Counted from the stretch's first letter, positions 1 to 12,531 are shown. The stretch: DNA of 64,000 nucleotides from Phanerodontia chrysosporium (GCA_001910725.1 MJGA01000005.1:1488001-1552000); one strand, 5' to 3'. Made by a program: numbers and translations. Notes: a model not told the origin generated them from the sequence alone.

Positions 1-922
1 CTCAAGTCGTCTAGATGCATATGTCACGAAGCTGCCGGGACCTACGTACTACTACGTCCAGCCCAACGTTCCCGATGAGTGCACTTGCAGCATGGTCTAC
101 TACAACACCATAAGCGCCTGCGCTCTCTGCCAGGGAGGAGAGATTACGCCGTACGTATCCTCCCCTTGACGTCTCGTCCTCTGTCTGAGTCGACACATTC
201 AGATGGTCAGGGTATATCACGAACTGCACGAAAGCCGAAGTCTCGGTTGGGTCCTTCCCTGAAAACATTCCCCTGGGCACGGACGTCCCTGCATGGGCAT
301 ATTTGGACGTCTCTTTTGAGGACCAGTTCAATCTAACCCAGGCATACGACTACTACCAATTCAACAACACTTTCATCGAGGGCACCACGCCACCCCCAAC
401 GTCTGCCTCGAACACGGCTTCGTCCTCAGTCTTCTTCTCCACCGCTTCGTCCACTCCGTCGACAGTGGTCGTAACAACAGCGCCTGCGGAATCGACAACG
501 ACGGCTGCTGTAGCCGGAGCAGCACACAAGTCCAACGCAGGCGCCATTGCGGGCGGTGTCGTTGGTGGTGTCGCAGGCCTCGCTCTGATCGCCTTCGCGT
601 TCGCATTCTGGCGGCGGCGGAACAGCCGTGCAACACGCCCGGTGCCCGCGATGAGCGACGTGGAGCCGACGCTCATTGGCCAGATGTCGCCGCCGGTGTC
701 GCCTGGGCCGATAAACACCGCGCAGGTTGGAAAGCTTTACGTGTGTATTCTTCTCCTGCGACGTAGATCGATGCTGACGTACAAGCTGCTATGTAGAACC
801 CAGATGACCCCACTACGTTCCCTGAGGCACATCCGGCTCCTTCGATGGGATATGCCTATGGACGCGATAGTTCCATCATAACCAACCACCCAGGGGGATA
901 CACTGGCGCTGCGGAACTTTGA
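1..922 (+). CDS. Single-TM Ser/Thr-rich membrane protein, 5' truncated by window edge
   Basis: The reading frame is already open at base 2, so the start lies upstream. Exons are <1-150, 203-725 and 797-922; introns at 151-202 and 726-796 keep the frame. The extracellular part has conserved Cys around CTCSMVYYNTISACALCQGG, then W-S-G-Y and an NCT block, and LGTDVPAWAYLDV. A Ser/Thr/Pro-rich stalk (about bases 385-530) leads to one membrane helix, GVVGGVAGLALIAFAFAFW, followed by basic RRRNSR. The cytoplasmic tail is Pro-rich and ends GGYTGAAEL. I know this architecture as a large family of basidiomycete membrane proteins without an assigned function; a wall- or surface-sensing role is only a guess from the stalk plus single helix. 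Confidence 0.75.
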
Positions 923-2220
923 GATCACTGGTGCTCGGACTATGCGCTGTTTCCTGTCTATATATCATGGTGTCATATCCCATAATCCATACCTCTTTCG
1001 CCTGTGCGTCGGCACGCTCAATAACACTATCCGGCCAGTAGCAATAATACATACCGCCAGGCCGTTCCGGCCGTACTAGCAAGAAATATGCGGTTCCTGT
1101 TCGCTTGCGTCGAGATGCCCTCACAAAATGGCATCAAGGACATGGAAGCACGCGAGATTCACGTCCCTGCATATCCAGGCGTCCGATACACTATCAACTT
1201 GCTGCATGTTTTGTCAGACCGAGCAAGCATCAAGTCTCGGGACGTGAACGTTGTGCAGCACCTTCATGGACGCGAATTCCTGTCAGGTATCGTGCCGGAT
1301 TCAGGGGACCTTCGGGACGATGCTGTAAACGTACCCCGCAAGTCCGAAGTATTTCGCGTGCAACAATCGTCTTTGAGAAGCTTGTTGATGTTCGCTCCAG
1401 ACAACCATAGTCCGAGTCGCCGTGCTATGCGTAGCAAGTTCCAAGTTCCTCCAAATGTATTAGCGCACGCGTCGCGAAGGATGGTTGAGTCTCGAAGATT
1501 GTAAAGCCCTCTGAGGTTGTATTATTGTGCGCAGTACTGAAGTACAATGAGGAAGATGTATCGACCGATCAGACTTCGTCGCCTATAGAAGCAAAGACTG
1601 GCGTCGAAGTATAGTGCGGAAGACATGACTGTTGTCTCATTCTTGCACCCTAACTTCAGAGGCTACGGTAGGACATATCCCGTAGCGCCTGTATATGAAG
1701 GTGCGGCTTGCATTGGATAGCGGCCAAGCCAGTGAATCAGTCCTCGTGCAGAGTTCACTACGAGACATGTGTAAGTGTAAATGCAGGTCAGAAAGCACGC
1801 GTTACGCACCAAAGACACCATATTGAACGCCGAGACCGATGTCGCAAACAACGGAACTGAAGGGAAGGGCAAGATTGGATCAAACAGGAACAGGTCGAGT
1901 TCGCGCAGATCTCGCTGTGTTCAACGGCAACGCTGCAGAATAAGACTCTAACGGGACCACGGTGTCATTAGAACGCGAAGGTGGAAAGCAAAACTTCGCA
2001 TCACGACGCGCGAGCAAGCGAATATCAAGCGCTACTTCAGGGCAGGTCCAACATTGCGCACTCATGTTGCATCCATTTTCAGCTACGTCGCAGGCACTAT
2101 TCTCACTCGCTGTGGGTTCACATGCTTCTGCCGCTCTTATGATAGCTGGGATCTTGATACCGAAGAGACGACTTATAGACGATGTTCAATGGTCCAAAAA
2201 GTAGGAGTTATAAAAATTAT
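923..2220. other. Intergenic stretch, nothing convincing
   Basis: About 1.3 kb without a supportable gene. A 138-codon open frame on the + strand at 1088-1504 has no recognisable motif, no hydrophobic pattern and no splice-consistent extension. The stretch separates the 3' end of the membrane protein from the tRNA. Confidence 0.4.
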
Positions 2221-2308
2221 GTCCTAGGGAGGATTCGAGCCTCCGTCTTCACGGTTTTGAGTCCGAAGACTCCACAACGTGACGATCTAACCACTAATCG
2301 ACAAGGAC
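2221..2308 (-). tRNA. tRNA, probably His(GUG), with intron
   Basis: Read on the minus strand this 88-nt element folds as a tRNA. The acceptor arms GTCCTTG/CTAGGAC have one mismatch. The D arm is CGAT..ATCG with loop TAGTGGTTAG. The anticodon stem is TCACG/CGTGA and the T arm GGAGG-CTCGAAT-CCTCC. The anticodon loop begins TTGTGG, giving GUG (His). About 17 extra nt between position 37 and the 3' side of the loop would be an intron, itself a small hairpin with a TTCG loop. A T5 Pol III terminator lies 5 nt downstream. Identity depends on the intron placement, so His is likely but not certain. Confidence 0.65.
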
Positions 2309-2458
2309 CGATAGTATACCCAATGTGATATTATAAGACGCAAAGCTACATCTGCCATGACGTCCTACAAATACATCCGGACTTTCGAGAGGCAAGGCCG
2401 CCGACTTCGCCCTGAACCTCACTGTCGACGTCCACGCCACCGAAGGAATCCGGCAACG

Positions 2459-3320
2459 ATGCGAAAGACATCTTACGTGGTCGCTTTCTTTGCTGTGGTG
2501 CTCACGCTTTCTCTGGTGCGTGTGCTGGATATGGGACTCGATGAGCTTAGTGTGCTTGTTGTGCTGAGCTCCCGCGCAGAATGTGATCTCTATTCGCCGC
2601 CCTGACTGGTCAGTCGACATCCGTATATCCATGTACGATCTTATTGATATCTGTTGTAGGCTGGTCGTGCACAGCGACATGTTAGGAGCCAAGTCCACCG
2701 TCCAGTACGGCCTCACGCGCCTCTGCGAACGCAACGTTATCAGGTTCCCCGGCGGGTCGGACGGAGGCAAAGTCGAGTACTCCGACTACAAGTGTCGCCC
2801 CTTCCCGGCGCGTGTCCAGGACAAGTGCGAGGACGAGAACCGGAATTTCTGCATCCAATGGACCACGGCGGGCTACTTTGCGGAACTCGCGGTCGGGTTT
2901 GCCGCCGTTTCGTGCCTCGCCCTCGTGTTCGGCGTCACTACGCATTCGAGGAGGCGCAGGATTTGGAGGGCGGTGGCAGCGCTTGTCGGTCTGCATGGTG
3001 CGTGTGGTCCATTCAGGTCTTACCTGGGGCTCATCATTTGCTATCTAGCCGCTGCTCTGATTGTCACCTTTGCCCTCGTTACAGACGCTTACAGCAATGC
3101 TACGCTCCCCATTTTCGACAGGGCCAAGCCGAGTGCGTGTGCAGCACCGGAACTTGCGAATGTTGCTGACCGTACTCTAGGCGTCGCATACATCTTTGGT
3201 ACTCTTGCTTGGGTACTTGCTGTGCTCTCTACATTCGGCATCCTCGTTACAGGCATGGCTGCATCCCGTGGCCACAGATGGGCTGCGGGTAACAGAGCCT
3301 ATGAGCCTATTGCAGGCTAA
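2459..3320 (+). CDS. Four-TM membrane protein of a basidiomycete-conserved family
   Basis: Five exons (2459-2515, 2580-2608, 2660-2997, 3049-3132, 3181-3320) give about 215 residues. Introns of 48-64 bp preserve phase throughout. The order is: N-terminal hydrophobic segment (YVVAFFAVVLTLSL), a short RRPDWLVV motif, an extracellular Cys-containing loop with CERN, CRPF and CEDENRNFC, a second TM (YFAELAVGFAAVSCLALVFGV), a basic turn HSRRRRIWRAV, then two further TM segments and a tail GHRWAAGNRAYEPI. The layout of four helices with a Cys-bearing first loop resembles SUR7/claudin-type proteins, but that is an inference from topology. Function is unknown. The second exon is only 29 nt, and the chosen start is the ATG just before the hydrophobic segment. 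Confidence 0.7.
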
Positions 3321-3513
3321 TCAATCAAAATACATCAGGCGCAGTCCATCTGCTGTTCTTTTCCCAGTCTTCCTTCAATTCACTTGCAGTATTTTGCACC
3401 ACCTCTCATGTTCCAACAGAACAATGACTTCCTCTTCGCAGAAGCTTTGTATATCCTGTACTTATTATGTATTCCATACATGACAATATATCCAACATCG
3501 CTAGATCATGTCC

Positions 3514-5641
3514 TCAGTAGGTATCTTCCGGCCCGTAGTCCACCTTGTCGTACAGTCTGAGTGTTTCGTTCCAGTCTCTCTTGCGCCTCCGTCTGATTGA
3601 GAAGTACTTTGTCTTGCTCTCCCACCGTCCTTTGACACGGCCCTTGTCGTTCCTACCCTTGTCGACAGCATTGGCTCCTTCGGTGTCCTTCGCGAAGTAC
3701 TTCTCGGGCTGGTCCGGCAGCCCGAGAGTGATCGCCAGCTGATTCACACGCATGTGCAAGTCGCGACGCGTCGCTTGCAACAGCACCATTTCGCGCCGCG
3801 GCATCAGCAGCAGCCTCGTGAGCGCGGCAAACGCACGGAAGGACGCCACCGCGTCTTCGAACCAGCGCAGCGACATCCACATCGTGAGCGGGACGACGAC
3901 GGCTGTTATAGGAGCCACCGGCAGCGTGAGGAGCATCGCGCCCGCCCAGACGCAGAGGCCCGAAACCAAGCCGTAGACGAGCTTGTACTGCGCGATCTCG
4001 TCCCAGGTGTCCCACACCGGCCCTGTGCGCTTGAACTCGCGAACGGCGATGAAGGTTGTGATGAAGATCGGCAGCCAGAGCATGAGCCCTGGGAGGGAAA
4101 GCGTGAAGAGGATGAGAGACCACGTGAACCGGACAGCCAAGCGATAGACGATGACTGGCCGCGAGAGTGGCCGCCGGACGCGATCGTCCTTGATACCGTA
4201 GGATGACAGCTTGGCTTGGTATGCCTGCAATGCGCATTAAGCCTATGCCGCACAGTAGAAGATGTTGCTGGTGGATGCCCACCGTAAGATCAGCACTTAA
4301 GCACGCTATCCTGTCTTCGAACTCCCTCGTAGCGCCCTCCATCTCGCCTTCACTTGCGCTACCCCGCTCGACTTCGCCTTTGGTTTCTGGAAGTTTGAGA
4401 GCTTCGAGGAACATGCGGACGACCCTGACGTAGTCTCCGAGACTCATCTCGGTACCGAGCGGTGCATATATGTGCGCGGCAAGCTTCGCATTTCGGTGCA
4501 ACCGCCAGGATGGCGCAGATAGTGTGCCGAGAGATATTTGATGATGCATCTGAGCAGTTAGATTGCGGATATGAGTGAAATCGACCGGAGCGATGAGCTC
4601 GGGGTTTTTCTGATCAGATGTGAGCACGGATCCTACTAGGCCTGAGCAGAAGACGTACAGCGGGGGTGAATATCATTGGTGGATGGAAGGTAACCAGAAC
4701 GTCCGAGCGGAAGTGCTGTCGGTGCCTGCAATGTTGCGCTAAGAGAGGATGCAAGATGCGCCATGCACAGGACGTACATATACGTGATGGAACATGTCAG
4801 CACCGACACCTCGAAAGAGGGGTTATCCTTCTGTTGGGTGAGGACGTCTGACACGATTCGAGCGACTATATTCCACGTCAGACGGATGTTAGCGCAACAC
4901 ATGCTCAGACGCACCACCAGTCTTCAGAGGTGCGATAGTGGGGTGATATCGACTCATGCCTTCAGGAAAGAGACACACGGCATCGCCATATTCCAGAGCC
5001 TGTGGGGACATTGAGCTTCACCATCTGGGGTTAACACTGGGACTGACCTCGAGCAGCTTTTGCATAACATTCGTATTGTCAATCCTGCCATCGGGAAAGT
5101 CTTTACGACGTTGAAGTGGAACGGTCCCCGCAGACTCGATAAGCCAGCTAGTGAAGGTTCGCTTGCCGAATTGTGTCGATTTTGCTGTGAGTCGGAGGAG
5201 ATTTCGTCTCTGTGTGGGGGGTAATGTCATGACATGACACGAGCCTCGAGATTTTGTCTTGGGCACTCACCTTGGACGGGATGGATGATACTAAGACTCT
5301 GAAGTGGCGTACTCAGCGTCGATCGAGGCAACAGTAGAGGCACTGGCGTACAGTGCATCGGTTAAAGAGTTGCTGTGATTGGCACAGACGATGCTGGTGA
5401 ACGCGTTAGGGTCTTGGATGTCGTGATAGGTTCATCTGGACTCACCAGGGCTTTCCCCGCGGTGGTATGTTCTCCGTACCCTCGACAACGATTGTCCCAT
5501 AGAAAATCTTCAACACGAACTTGAACAAAAGGCTGGAAATCGCGATCAGCGTTCAACGTGGTACCTCTGCGGCTCCGAAACCCTGCAAGCGCACCGAATC
5601 AGAAAGTAGGACCATGGGGTCGGTGACCCCTGCTCAGCCAT
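3514..5641 (-). CDS. SCT1: Glycerol-3-phosphate / dihydroxyacetone-phosphate acyltransferase
   Basis: This is a fungal GPT2/SCT1-type acyltransferase, the ER enzyme for the first acylation of glycerolipid synthesis. The spliced protein begins MAEQGSPTPWSYFLIR and continues into VLKIFYGTIVVEGTENIPPR. Acyltransferase block I is ANHSNSLTDAL, with the catalytic His. Block II is FGKRTFTSWLIESAGTVP, and block III is FPEGMSRYHP. Then come LVTFHPPMIFTP and the fungal-specific part with SLGDYVRVVRMFLEAL. C-terminal TM segments lie around VRFTWSLILFTLSLPGLMLW and LVYGLVSGLCVWAGAMLL. The tail is rich in basic residues. At least eight introns are inferred from phase; one exon is only 20 nt (5271-5290). 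It is transcribed away from RRP12 across a 295-bp shared upstream region. Identity is firm; which yeast paralogue it matches best is not. Confidence 0.88.
5271..5290 (-). other. 20-nt microexon of the acyltransferase
   Basis: On the minus strand the segment is bordered by ...TCTTAG and GTGAGTGCCC. Including it, with the donor at GTGCCTCT upstream, joins DALYA to SSIPSK and RRNLLRLTAKS in one frame, as expected for this acyltransferase family. Without it the frame breaks. Confidence 0.6.
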
Positions 5642-5936
5642 GAGGAGAGGGTCAAAGAGGTCGTTTGTGAGAGGGTGAGACGTTTGGGTGGCAGTCAGCA
5701 CGCATAACGGTCGTGCCAAGCTTGGGATGTGCTGTCCTTGGAAATGATAACCGGGGCTTGCTGTATGTGGCGTCCCGCCCTATCTCCATATCTGGCAAGA
5801 GCGTGATGGCGCCTATCATACCGACGCTGCACGTGAGAACATGCAGTCGGAAAATATTGCTACTGATCCCGTCCCGCCCTCACTCACCTCCAGAAGACCG
5901 CACTCCGTCTTCGTCAAAAGCTCAAGGGTCGGCACC

Positions 5937-8900
5937 ATGGCTGACGGCCTCGAGCAAGCTCTCTCAAAGATACGGCCGCACACTTCGTCGTCCCTCCCCC
6001 ACCAAAAGGCACCGGCGACACTACTCAAGGCCTTGGAGTCGACCTTCCGCGAGCAGAACACAGAGAAAACACCCACAGCATACTTTGCTGCCCTCCTCAC
6101 GACTCTCGATAGCACTCTGCAAGCATCACGGACGTCAGGTCCTGCTCTCGGTGATGGAGACGTTCTCCCAGCCGAGCTCTATCTACTCGCTTTGGTCGCA
6201 CCTTTCGTTCCTCACCCCGTCATTCGCGCGAATCTGAACACCATAATCAATCTCTCTGCTCCGCTCTTTCCTGCACTTGTTCCTCACGCTCCTCCGCTTC
6301 GGTCTCAGCTCACCTTCTATGCCGCTATATTCGCTGCTTTGGAGCGTCCGCAACTTGAGACCCCGGGCTTGCGGAACGCTTTCGGTTCTATTCTGCACCT
6401 CTGCCTCGACCCTCGGCCCAAGGTGCGCAAGAAGGCTGCCGAGCTGGTGAAGGAGGTCCTTGCGAACCCTCCGCCACCTATGCTACGCCATCCTTACGCA
6501 GACAGGACGGCTGAATGGGTCAATGCGTCCCTCTCGGAGTTGACGGCGGGAGGTCTGCCCAAGTTCAAGGGCAAGAAAGCAGACTCGGATGGCTCAGACA
6601 CTGCTATCCACTTGCTGGCGTTCTTGCGACCTGTCCTCGCGCATCTGCCCTCCTCGGTGAGTGCCATCAATCACGAGATTCTGCAGCAGTGTAATCTGAC
6701 TCTCTACAGTCCTTACCTGCGGTATCTGCTGCCATGCTTACTCTGCCACGACTCGGAAACCCTTACTTGTCACAAGCTGCATATTCTATCTTGGCGGATC
6801 TCTTGTCCATCCCAGTAGATGACCCTACAAACAATGTACACTCGCAGCTGCAAGATATCCTTCAAGTCGTGCTCTCTTCATCTCCTTCGAAGACGGACTC
6901 GGCCCTTGTGCCATCTTGGACGCACTTGCTTGGTACAGCCATGCACACATACCATACTGCCGATTCTGACGCATGTGCGTCGAGAATATGGGAGGCATGG
7001 AAGGCGCTTTGGTCATTCATGGACGCGGCCGACTCGAACGTACGCAAGCCTGCCGCACAGGCTCTTGACTTACTCGTCAAGTGCTTTACCCCGAATTTCA
7101 TCCAAGCCGCCATCAAGGAGCGTGGTCACGACGAGGCCAAGTCCTCTCTCAGTAGGATTATCGCGCAAGTGGGCAAGGCTATTGGCGCTTTGACATACGC
7201 TCGCGCATTACCTGAGGTTTTCGCTGTCCTGTCCTCGTTGCTGTCCGGTTTGCGTTATCGGCAGAACGGTGGCGGACCCACTGCTGCCGAGTTGCTCCTT
7301 ATGTCGATCGTCATCAAGGTTGCGGATCTCCGGGTACAGAAGAGCTTCGAGTTCAAGGAGGCGGCGGACCACACCCTTAAGATGGCTGTGCAGGTCTTGG
7401 GCCCGGAGGTTATGCTCCGTGAACTGCCTTTGAACCTGGAGCCGGAGGAACGCAAGGCTGGAAAGGAGCCGCGCGCGTTCCTCCTGCCGATGCTCTCTCA
7501 GCCTCATCCATCGCCGCTCTCACACTTCGTGTCATACTTCGTCCCTTTAACGGAGAGGATGTTCGATCTCCAGCAGACAGCGGAGAGCGAGGGTCGCCAA
7601 TCTGAGGCGAAGGTCTGGAGCGTACTCGTTGACCAGATTTGGTCCGGCCTTCACGGATACTGCTACGGAACTCCTGACCTTAAGACGGTATGTTTGCAGC
7701 GTCTATGAAAGCTTCGAGAGACTTACACCTTTGTAGTCCCTGACGCCTCAATTCTCCCAGCTTCTCTCGCAGTTGCTGTACACTCAGCCGGAGCTTCGCC
7801 CCGCGGTGCTGAAGGCCCTGAAGGTCATGGTTGATTCGAATGTCGCGCTCGCCAGTGGGGATGAACTCCTCCTTGTCAAGCTTCCAGAGGCCGCACGTGC
7901 AGCGCCGATCAGTCAAACTGCAGCCCAGGAGAACCTGGCATACTTGCGCACACAGGTCGAGAGCTGGCTTGCCGTCCTGTTCAATGTCTTCAGCAGCGTG
8001 GGACGGGACAGTCAAGGTCCTGTGGGCGACGTAATCAGCACTTGGCTTGCCATTGCCGATGGAAAGGTATGTTTTCAGCCTTTGCATGTGCTTCAATGAA
8101 TACTGAGGCTCCTGCCAGGACATTGCGAAAGCGTACTACAAGCTGGTCGCGCTTCTCAAGCAGAACTTGAGTGCAAAATCCTCTGCGCCTCAGGCGGCGA
8201 GTGGCTCCAAGGACCCGGACAGCGTCGTTTCGATGACGCTGGATTTGCTCATCCTCATGCTTCCCTACCTTCCCGGCAACGAGGCTCAGGCGCTCTTCGA
8301 CAATTGCCTGTCAAGTGCCATCCTGGAGAGTAGCGACAATGCCGCCCAGAAGCGTGGTTACAAGATCCTTGCGAAACTGGCAGAGAGCGGAAAGGTCACT
8401 GTCGATGCCCAGGCGACCCTGGAGAAGCTCGACGGCTTCCTGGACGGCCTCTCGCCAGCTGCCAAGAAGGATCGCTTCACACTTCTGAGCCAGCTCGTCG
8501 CGCAAATTCCCTCGGACAGCCTGCACCTCATTCCTTCGATCATTCCGGAGGCCGTACTCGGCACCAAGGAGCCGTCTGAGAAGGCGCGAACGGCGGCGTT
8601 TGACCTTGTAGTTGAGATGGGCCGCAAGATGTCGAAGGGCGGTATTGTTCGTCGCGACCAGGTAGGAGATATGGACGAAGGTGTCGCGCAAGAGGCTACT
8701 GCCACCATTGAGGAGTACATGACCATGGTCGCTGGTGGGCTTGCTGGTGCCACTCCGCATATGATCAGCGCGACCGTGACCGCCATCTCAAGGCTTGTCT
8801 TCGAGTTCAGAGGTAAGGGTCTTTTTTCTCTGCGTAGACTCGTTGTGCTAAGATCAATCAGATTCCATTTCGTCACAGATGCACACCGAGATTTTCACAA

Positions 8901-10009
8901 CTCTTCTCGTCTTCGTCACCTCGAACAACAGGGAGATTGTGAAGTCTGCTCTTGGTTACATCAAGCTCGCTATACACACCATGCCCGTGGATCTTCTTCG
9001 GCCACACCTGAAACAACTCGTACCAGCATTGCTCAACTGGTCGCACGATCACAAGAATCACTTCAAGGCGAAAGTGCGTCACATCTTCGAGCGCATGATT
9101 CGCCGCTTCGGTTGGGAAGATGTGTATTCTTGCGCCGGCGAAGACGAAGCGCGCAAGGTCCTCGTGAACATCAAGAAGCGCAAGGACCGTGCGAAGAGGA
9201 AGAAGTCCCAGAACGCTGAGAACGAGGAAGAGGACGACGAGCCCTCGGCTAAGCCCGTTGCCGGAGACGCGTTTGAGGATGTTCTCTACGGCAGCGAGTC
9301 GGAACTCGACGACAGCGATGAAGAGGACGGCCCTTCGCAGCCTACCAAGGGTGGTCGCAAGACTCAGACCGGAGGCGCCCGCATTCGCGCGGATGGCGAC
9401 CTGCCTATGGACCTCTTGTCGGGCGCTGCATCCGGTATCACCAGTACGTCTTTTGTCAGCGTCGGTTACGGAGCATTATACTGAAGAGTTCTCAGGTGCT
9501 GCGGGTAAGAAGCGTCGTAGACCCGGACAGGATGCTGCGCACTTCAAGACCGACGAGGAGACAGGCAAGATGGTCATAGATGATGACGAGGCTGCTGGGC
9601 AGGATGCTGAGATGGGCGAAGACGTCGCGGGTGCGGCGTACCGCGAGTCTCTCACGTCCGCCGACGGCTTCACACGCGGTCCGAACGGTCGTGTCAAGTT
9701 CAATAAGGACACCAAGCAGCGGCGCCGTGAAGAGAACGATGTCGAGGACGTCGAGATGGTCGATGCACAGCCTGCGACGACCAAGAAGGAGAAGAAGAAA
9801 CACGAGGTCCGACTTGGCCAGGAGTTCAAGGCAAAGGTACGGTAATTCCTTCTTTCTATTATTAGTCGATTGTTGAGTAATTACTCTCACAGAAAGCCGG
9901 AGGTGATGTCAAGAAGGGGGGAGTCGACCCTTACGCGTACATGCCTCTCGGACAAGCGGCCAAGAAAAAGGGCAGGCGTGAGCGCCTCGGTATTGCTGGG
10001 AAGCGGTGA
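5937..10009 (+). CDS. RRP12: Ribosomal RNA-processing protein 12 (NUC173 domain)
   Basis: This is a large HEAT-repeat ribosome-assembly factor that exports pre-40S and pre-60S particles. The start MADGLEQALSKIRPH follows a GGCACC ATGG context at 5937. Exon 1 ends at 6656 (GTGAGT) and exon 2 starts at 6710; further introns lie near 7689-7736, 8067-8118, 8813-8873, 9444-9495 and 9838-9892. The helical body contains blocks such as YARALPEVFAVLSSLLSGLR and LLRPHLKQLVPALLNWSHDH, and RHIFERMIRRFGWEDV matches the conserved region preceding the tail. The C-terminus is acidic then strongly basic (EEEDDEPS, KKRRRPG, QRRREEN) and ends KKKGRRERLGIAGKR, as expected for a nucleolar factor. It shares an upstream region with the divergent acyltransferase gene. 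No internal defect was seen. Confidence 0.92.
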
Positions 10010-10317
10010 TAATTTGCACTCCCCTCAGTCTAAAAGTTACCGTATGTCATTGTTGCTATCGATATATTCGTTGTGTTCTACTTCTTTCAGCTATCACACT
10101 CTACTTACCTCACTCCGCTGTTGTGTGCCTGTAAAAAAGAGGATAGGTGTTCGAAGATCCTGTTGCACTCATGGGAATTTAACTTACTGTTCAGCAGATA
10201 AAGGCCTTGTACGGCGGTGAGTACCTTCTTCCCTCGATAGAGCCGCATGGTCTCACTCACACCATGCCACCCGCTAGAACACTACTCCCTCAACCTCCTT
10301 CCCCAACTCAGAGCGTG

Positions 10318-10325
10318 TATATAAG
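10318..10325 (+). promoter_or_regulatory. TATA box of monooxygenase A
   Basis: TATATAAG lies 36 bp before the ATG at 10361. That is close for a TATA element, so either the 5' UTR is very short or the real start is a little further in. The other two paralogues have equivalent boxes. Confidence 0.5.
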
Positions 10326-10360
10326 CTTGCGAGAAGCAAACTCTGGTCGTGTTCGTCGGT

Positions 10361-12127
10361 ATGTTCTCTTGCGGCGAGGCGAGTACTCGTCAACTGGCGC
10401 CAGAAACGTCTCGGCCGAAGTTTAGAGTGGCTATTTGGTACGCACGGGTCTCAGGTCACGGAGTATCTCAGCTTAACCACTTGTCAGCGGAGGCGGCATC
10501 GGTGGACTATGCCTTGCCGTGGCGTTATCAGCATATCCGGATATTCGGGTTGATGTCTACGAGGCCACCTCCGAATTCAAGGAAGTCGGTGCCGGTATAA
10601 TGGTCTGGGGGAGAACCTGGCAGGTCATCAGCATGCTCAACCTGGATGGACCCTTGCGTGACGTCGCGGGATTGCCCCTGGATGGTTCGAAAGGTGTGTC
10701 GCGCTCTTACAGATCAAAACGGAGTGGATCTCAAGTTCAGGGTTGCAGATCCTGAGTTTGGGTTCGATTTTCGCAGGTCCGACATGAAGCGCGAGGGGCA
10801 CCGTATACATCTCCTTAGGCTTCCGTGTAAGTCACAAATTCGCATCTTCATCAGCATACATATTCAGGCTCTGCTATCAAATGCAGGCGCTGGGCATCTA
10901 TTCCACCGCGCCCATTTCCTCCAAGTATTTGCAGATCGCCTACCTGCAGGAACAGCCCACCTCGGCAAGCGTCTCGAGTCGTACAACCAGACGACTTCGC
11001 CGAGACCTATCAAGCTGGATTTTGCTGATGGCACGACCGCATACTGCGACCTTCTAGTTGGAGCTGATGGAATTAAGTCAACCGTTCGCCGACGCATGTT
11101 TCAAGACTTGGCGAAAGAACGAGGTTCAGATATGCTGAAATTCATTACACCGTTTTACAGCGGTACAATCAACTACAGGTGTCTAGTACCCGCAGAGCTG
11201 CTTCCAGATAGACATGGTCAAGCGCATCGCGCACGAAGAGAAGCAACCATGGTGAGGCTACTGGACCTTCGGATGAGTCAAACAGCTACTCATCTTCCGC
11301 ATAGTACTGTGGTGTCAACAAGGTTCGTGGTCTGCAGCTTTGCCGCACCGAGTTTACCTCCAAACCTTCATTTAGCACATAGTATGCTACCCTGTAGCAC
11401 GTGGGAAGCTGGTCAACTTCGTGGGTATGACGACCGACCCGGAAGCTGAGGGCAGCGTGTATCCCTCGGAGTGGGTATCAGATTGTTCCTCACAGGAAGT
11501 CTTCGACTGCTTCCGAGACTGGGAGCCTGAGTCTCAGGATCTGGTCAAGGTAAGTCGAAGGACCACAGCTAGAGCACAACCTCATTTGTTCACTAGCTCG
11601 TACAGCGTCCACTTAAGTGGGCTGTGCATCAGTTGGATCCATTACCGACGTACGTCGACAGACGGGTGGTCCTGCTTGGGGACTCGGTATGCTCTACTTC
11701 CGTGGTAGCTCCCGCAGGCCACTGAACGGCGTTCAGGCGCATGCTATGACTCCCCATCAGGGAGCAGGCGCAGGCCAGTCTATCGAGGTGATATTACCCG
11801 GTCTAGCTCTCACCTCACATGGATAGTAATGACGAAACCCGTTAGGACGCCTTCATCCTCGCGTCCCTACTCGGGCATCCTTCCGTCACGAAGAACAACA
11901 TCTCGGATGCACTGCTGGCTTACGATCATGTCCGTGTACCTTTCGCTAACAGAGTCATCGAGGCATCCAGGAACGCGGGGGCCATGTACGAGCTGAGAAG
12001 CCTGCACGGAGACGATTACTCAACCTTGGTCCCGGCTATCCAGAACCAGTGGGACTGGGTGACCGAGGAGGATCTTATTGCCCAGCTCGAGAGAGCTCTG
12101 CGGTGGCTCGGGATCGTGGCAAGGTGA
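10361..12127 (+). CDS. FAD-dependent monooxygenase, paralogue A (salicylate hydroxylase-like)
   Basis: This is a class A flavin monooxygenase with an FAD-binding fold. The first exon reads MFSCGEASTRQL...FRVAI; an intron at GTACGCACGG splits the dinucleotide-binding motif, which reads GGGIGGLCLAVALS after splicing. Then come VYEATSEFKEVGAGIMVWG, HRAHFLQVFADRLP, the FAD-contact motif GADGIKSTVRR, and after further introns LLGDS plus AHAMTPHQGAGAGQ. The last exon starts DAFILASLLGHPSV and ends WLGIVAR. Family members hydroxylate or epoxidise small aromatic or polyketide substrates using NAD(P)H and O2; the substrate here cannot be read. It is the first of three tandem same-strand copies, so recent duplication is likely. 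All key motifs are intact. Confidence 0.82.
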
Positions 12128-12470
12128 ATACGAAGGCTTCTTTGTGATGCGAGTTGGCTGGTTCTATATATGGCCGGATTCCACAACTGTCACCGACTTC
12201 TGAGGAATCGAGGGGTTTCTGGATGTGAGAAGGAACGAGAATATTCAGGTATCGTCGGCTTGCTCTGCGCTGTGACTGAGTTGAGTTCCGAATGTGCTGG
12301 TCGGTTATCGTGGCTTGTTTCCCAAGGCTCCGACTCTCAGGCTCACCAGGGTGCGTGAATTCTTTACTTGTAATGACTCTAATGACTCTGCTGACATCGA
12401 CACCGGCAGAATGTCCCCTGATCACAGCCACTTTGAGAACGTGCTCGTTGCAATGAGAGGGCCGTATGGC

Positions 12471-12478
12471 TATAAATA
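12471..12478 (+). promoter_or_regulatory. TATA box of monooxygenase B
   Basis: TATAAATA sits 61 bp upstream of the ATG at 12532 in the 404-bp spacer between paralogues A and B. Nothing else was identified in that spacer. Confidence 0.55.
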
Positions 12479-12531
12479 CAAAGCATGAGCACACTTCGGG
12501 CTCGACGCTCTTCTACCATCCGTATTACGCT

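Noticed and set aside
1088..1504. 138-codon + strand frame
   Set aside because: No motif, no hydrophobic pattern, no neighbouring exon that extends it.
10349..10360. Upstream GTG-initiated extension of monooxygenase A
   Set aside because: Fungal nuclear genes start at ATG; the first ATG in frame is 10361 and already gives the full N-terminus.
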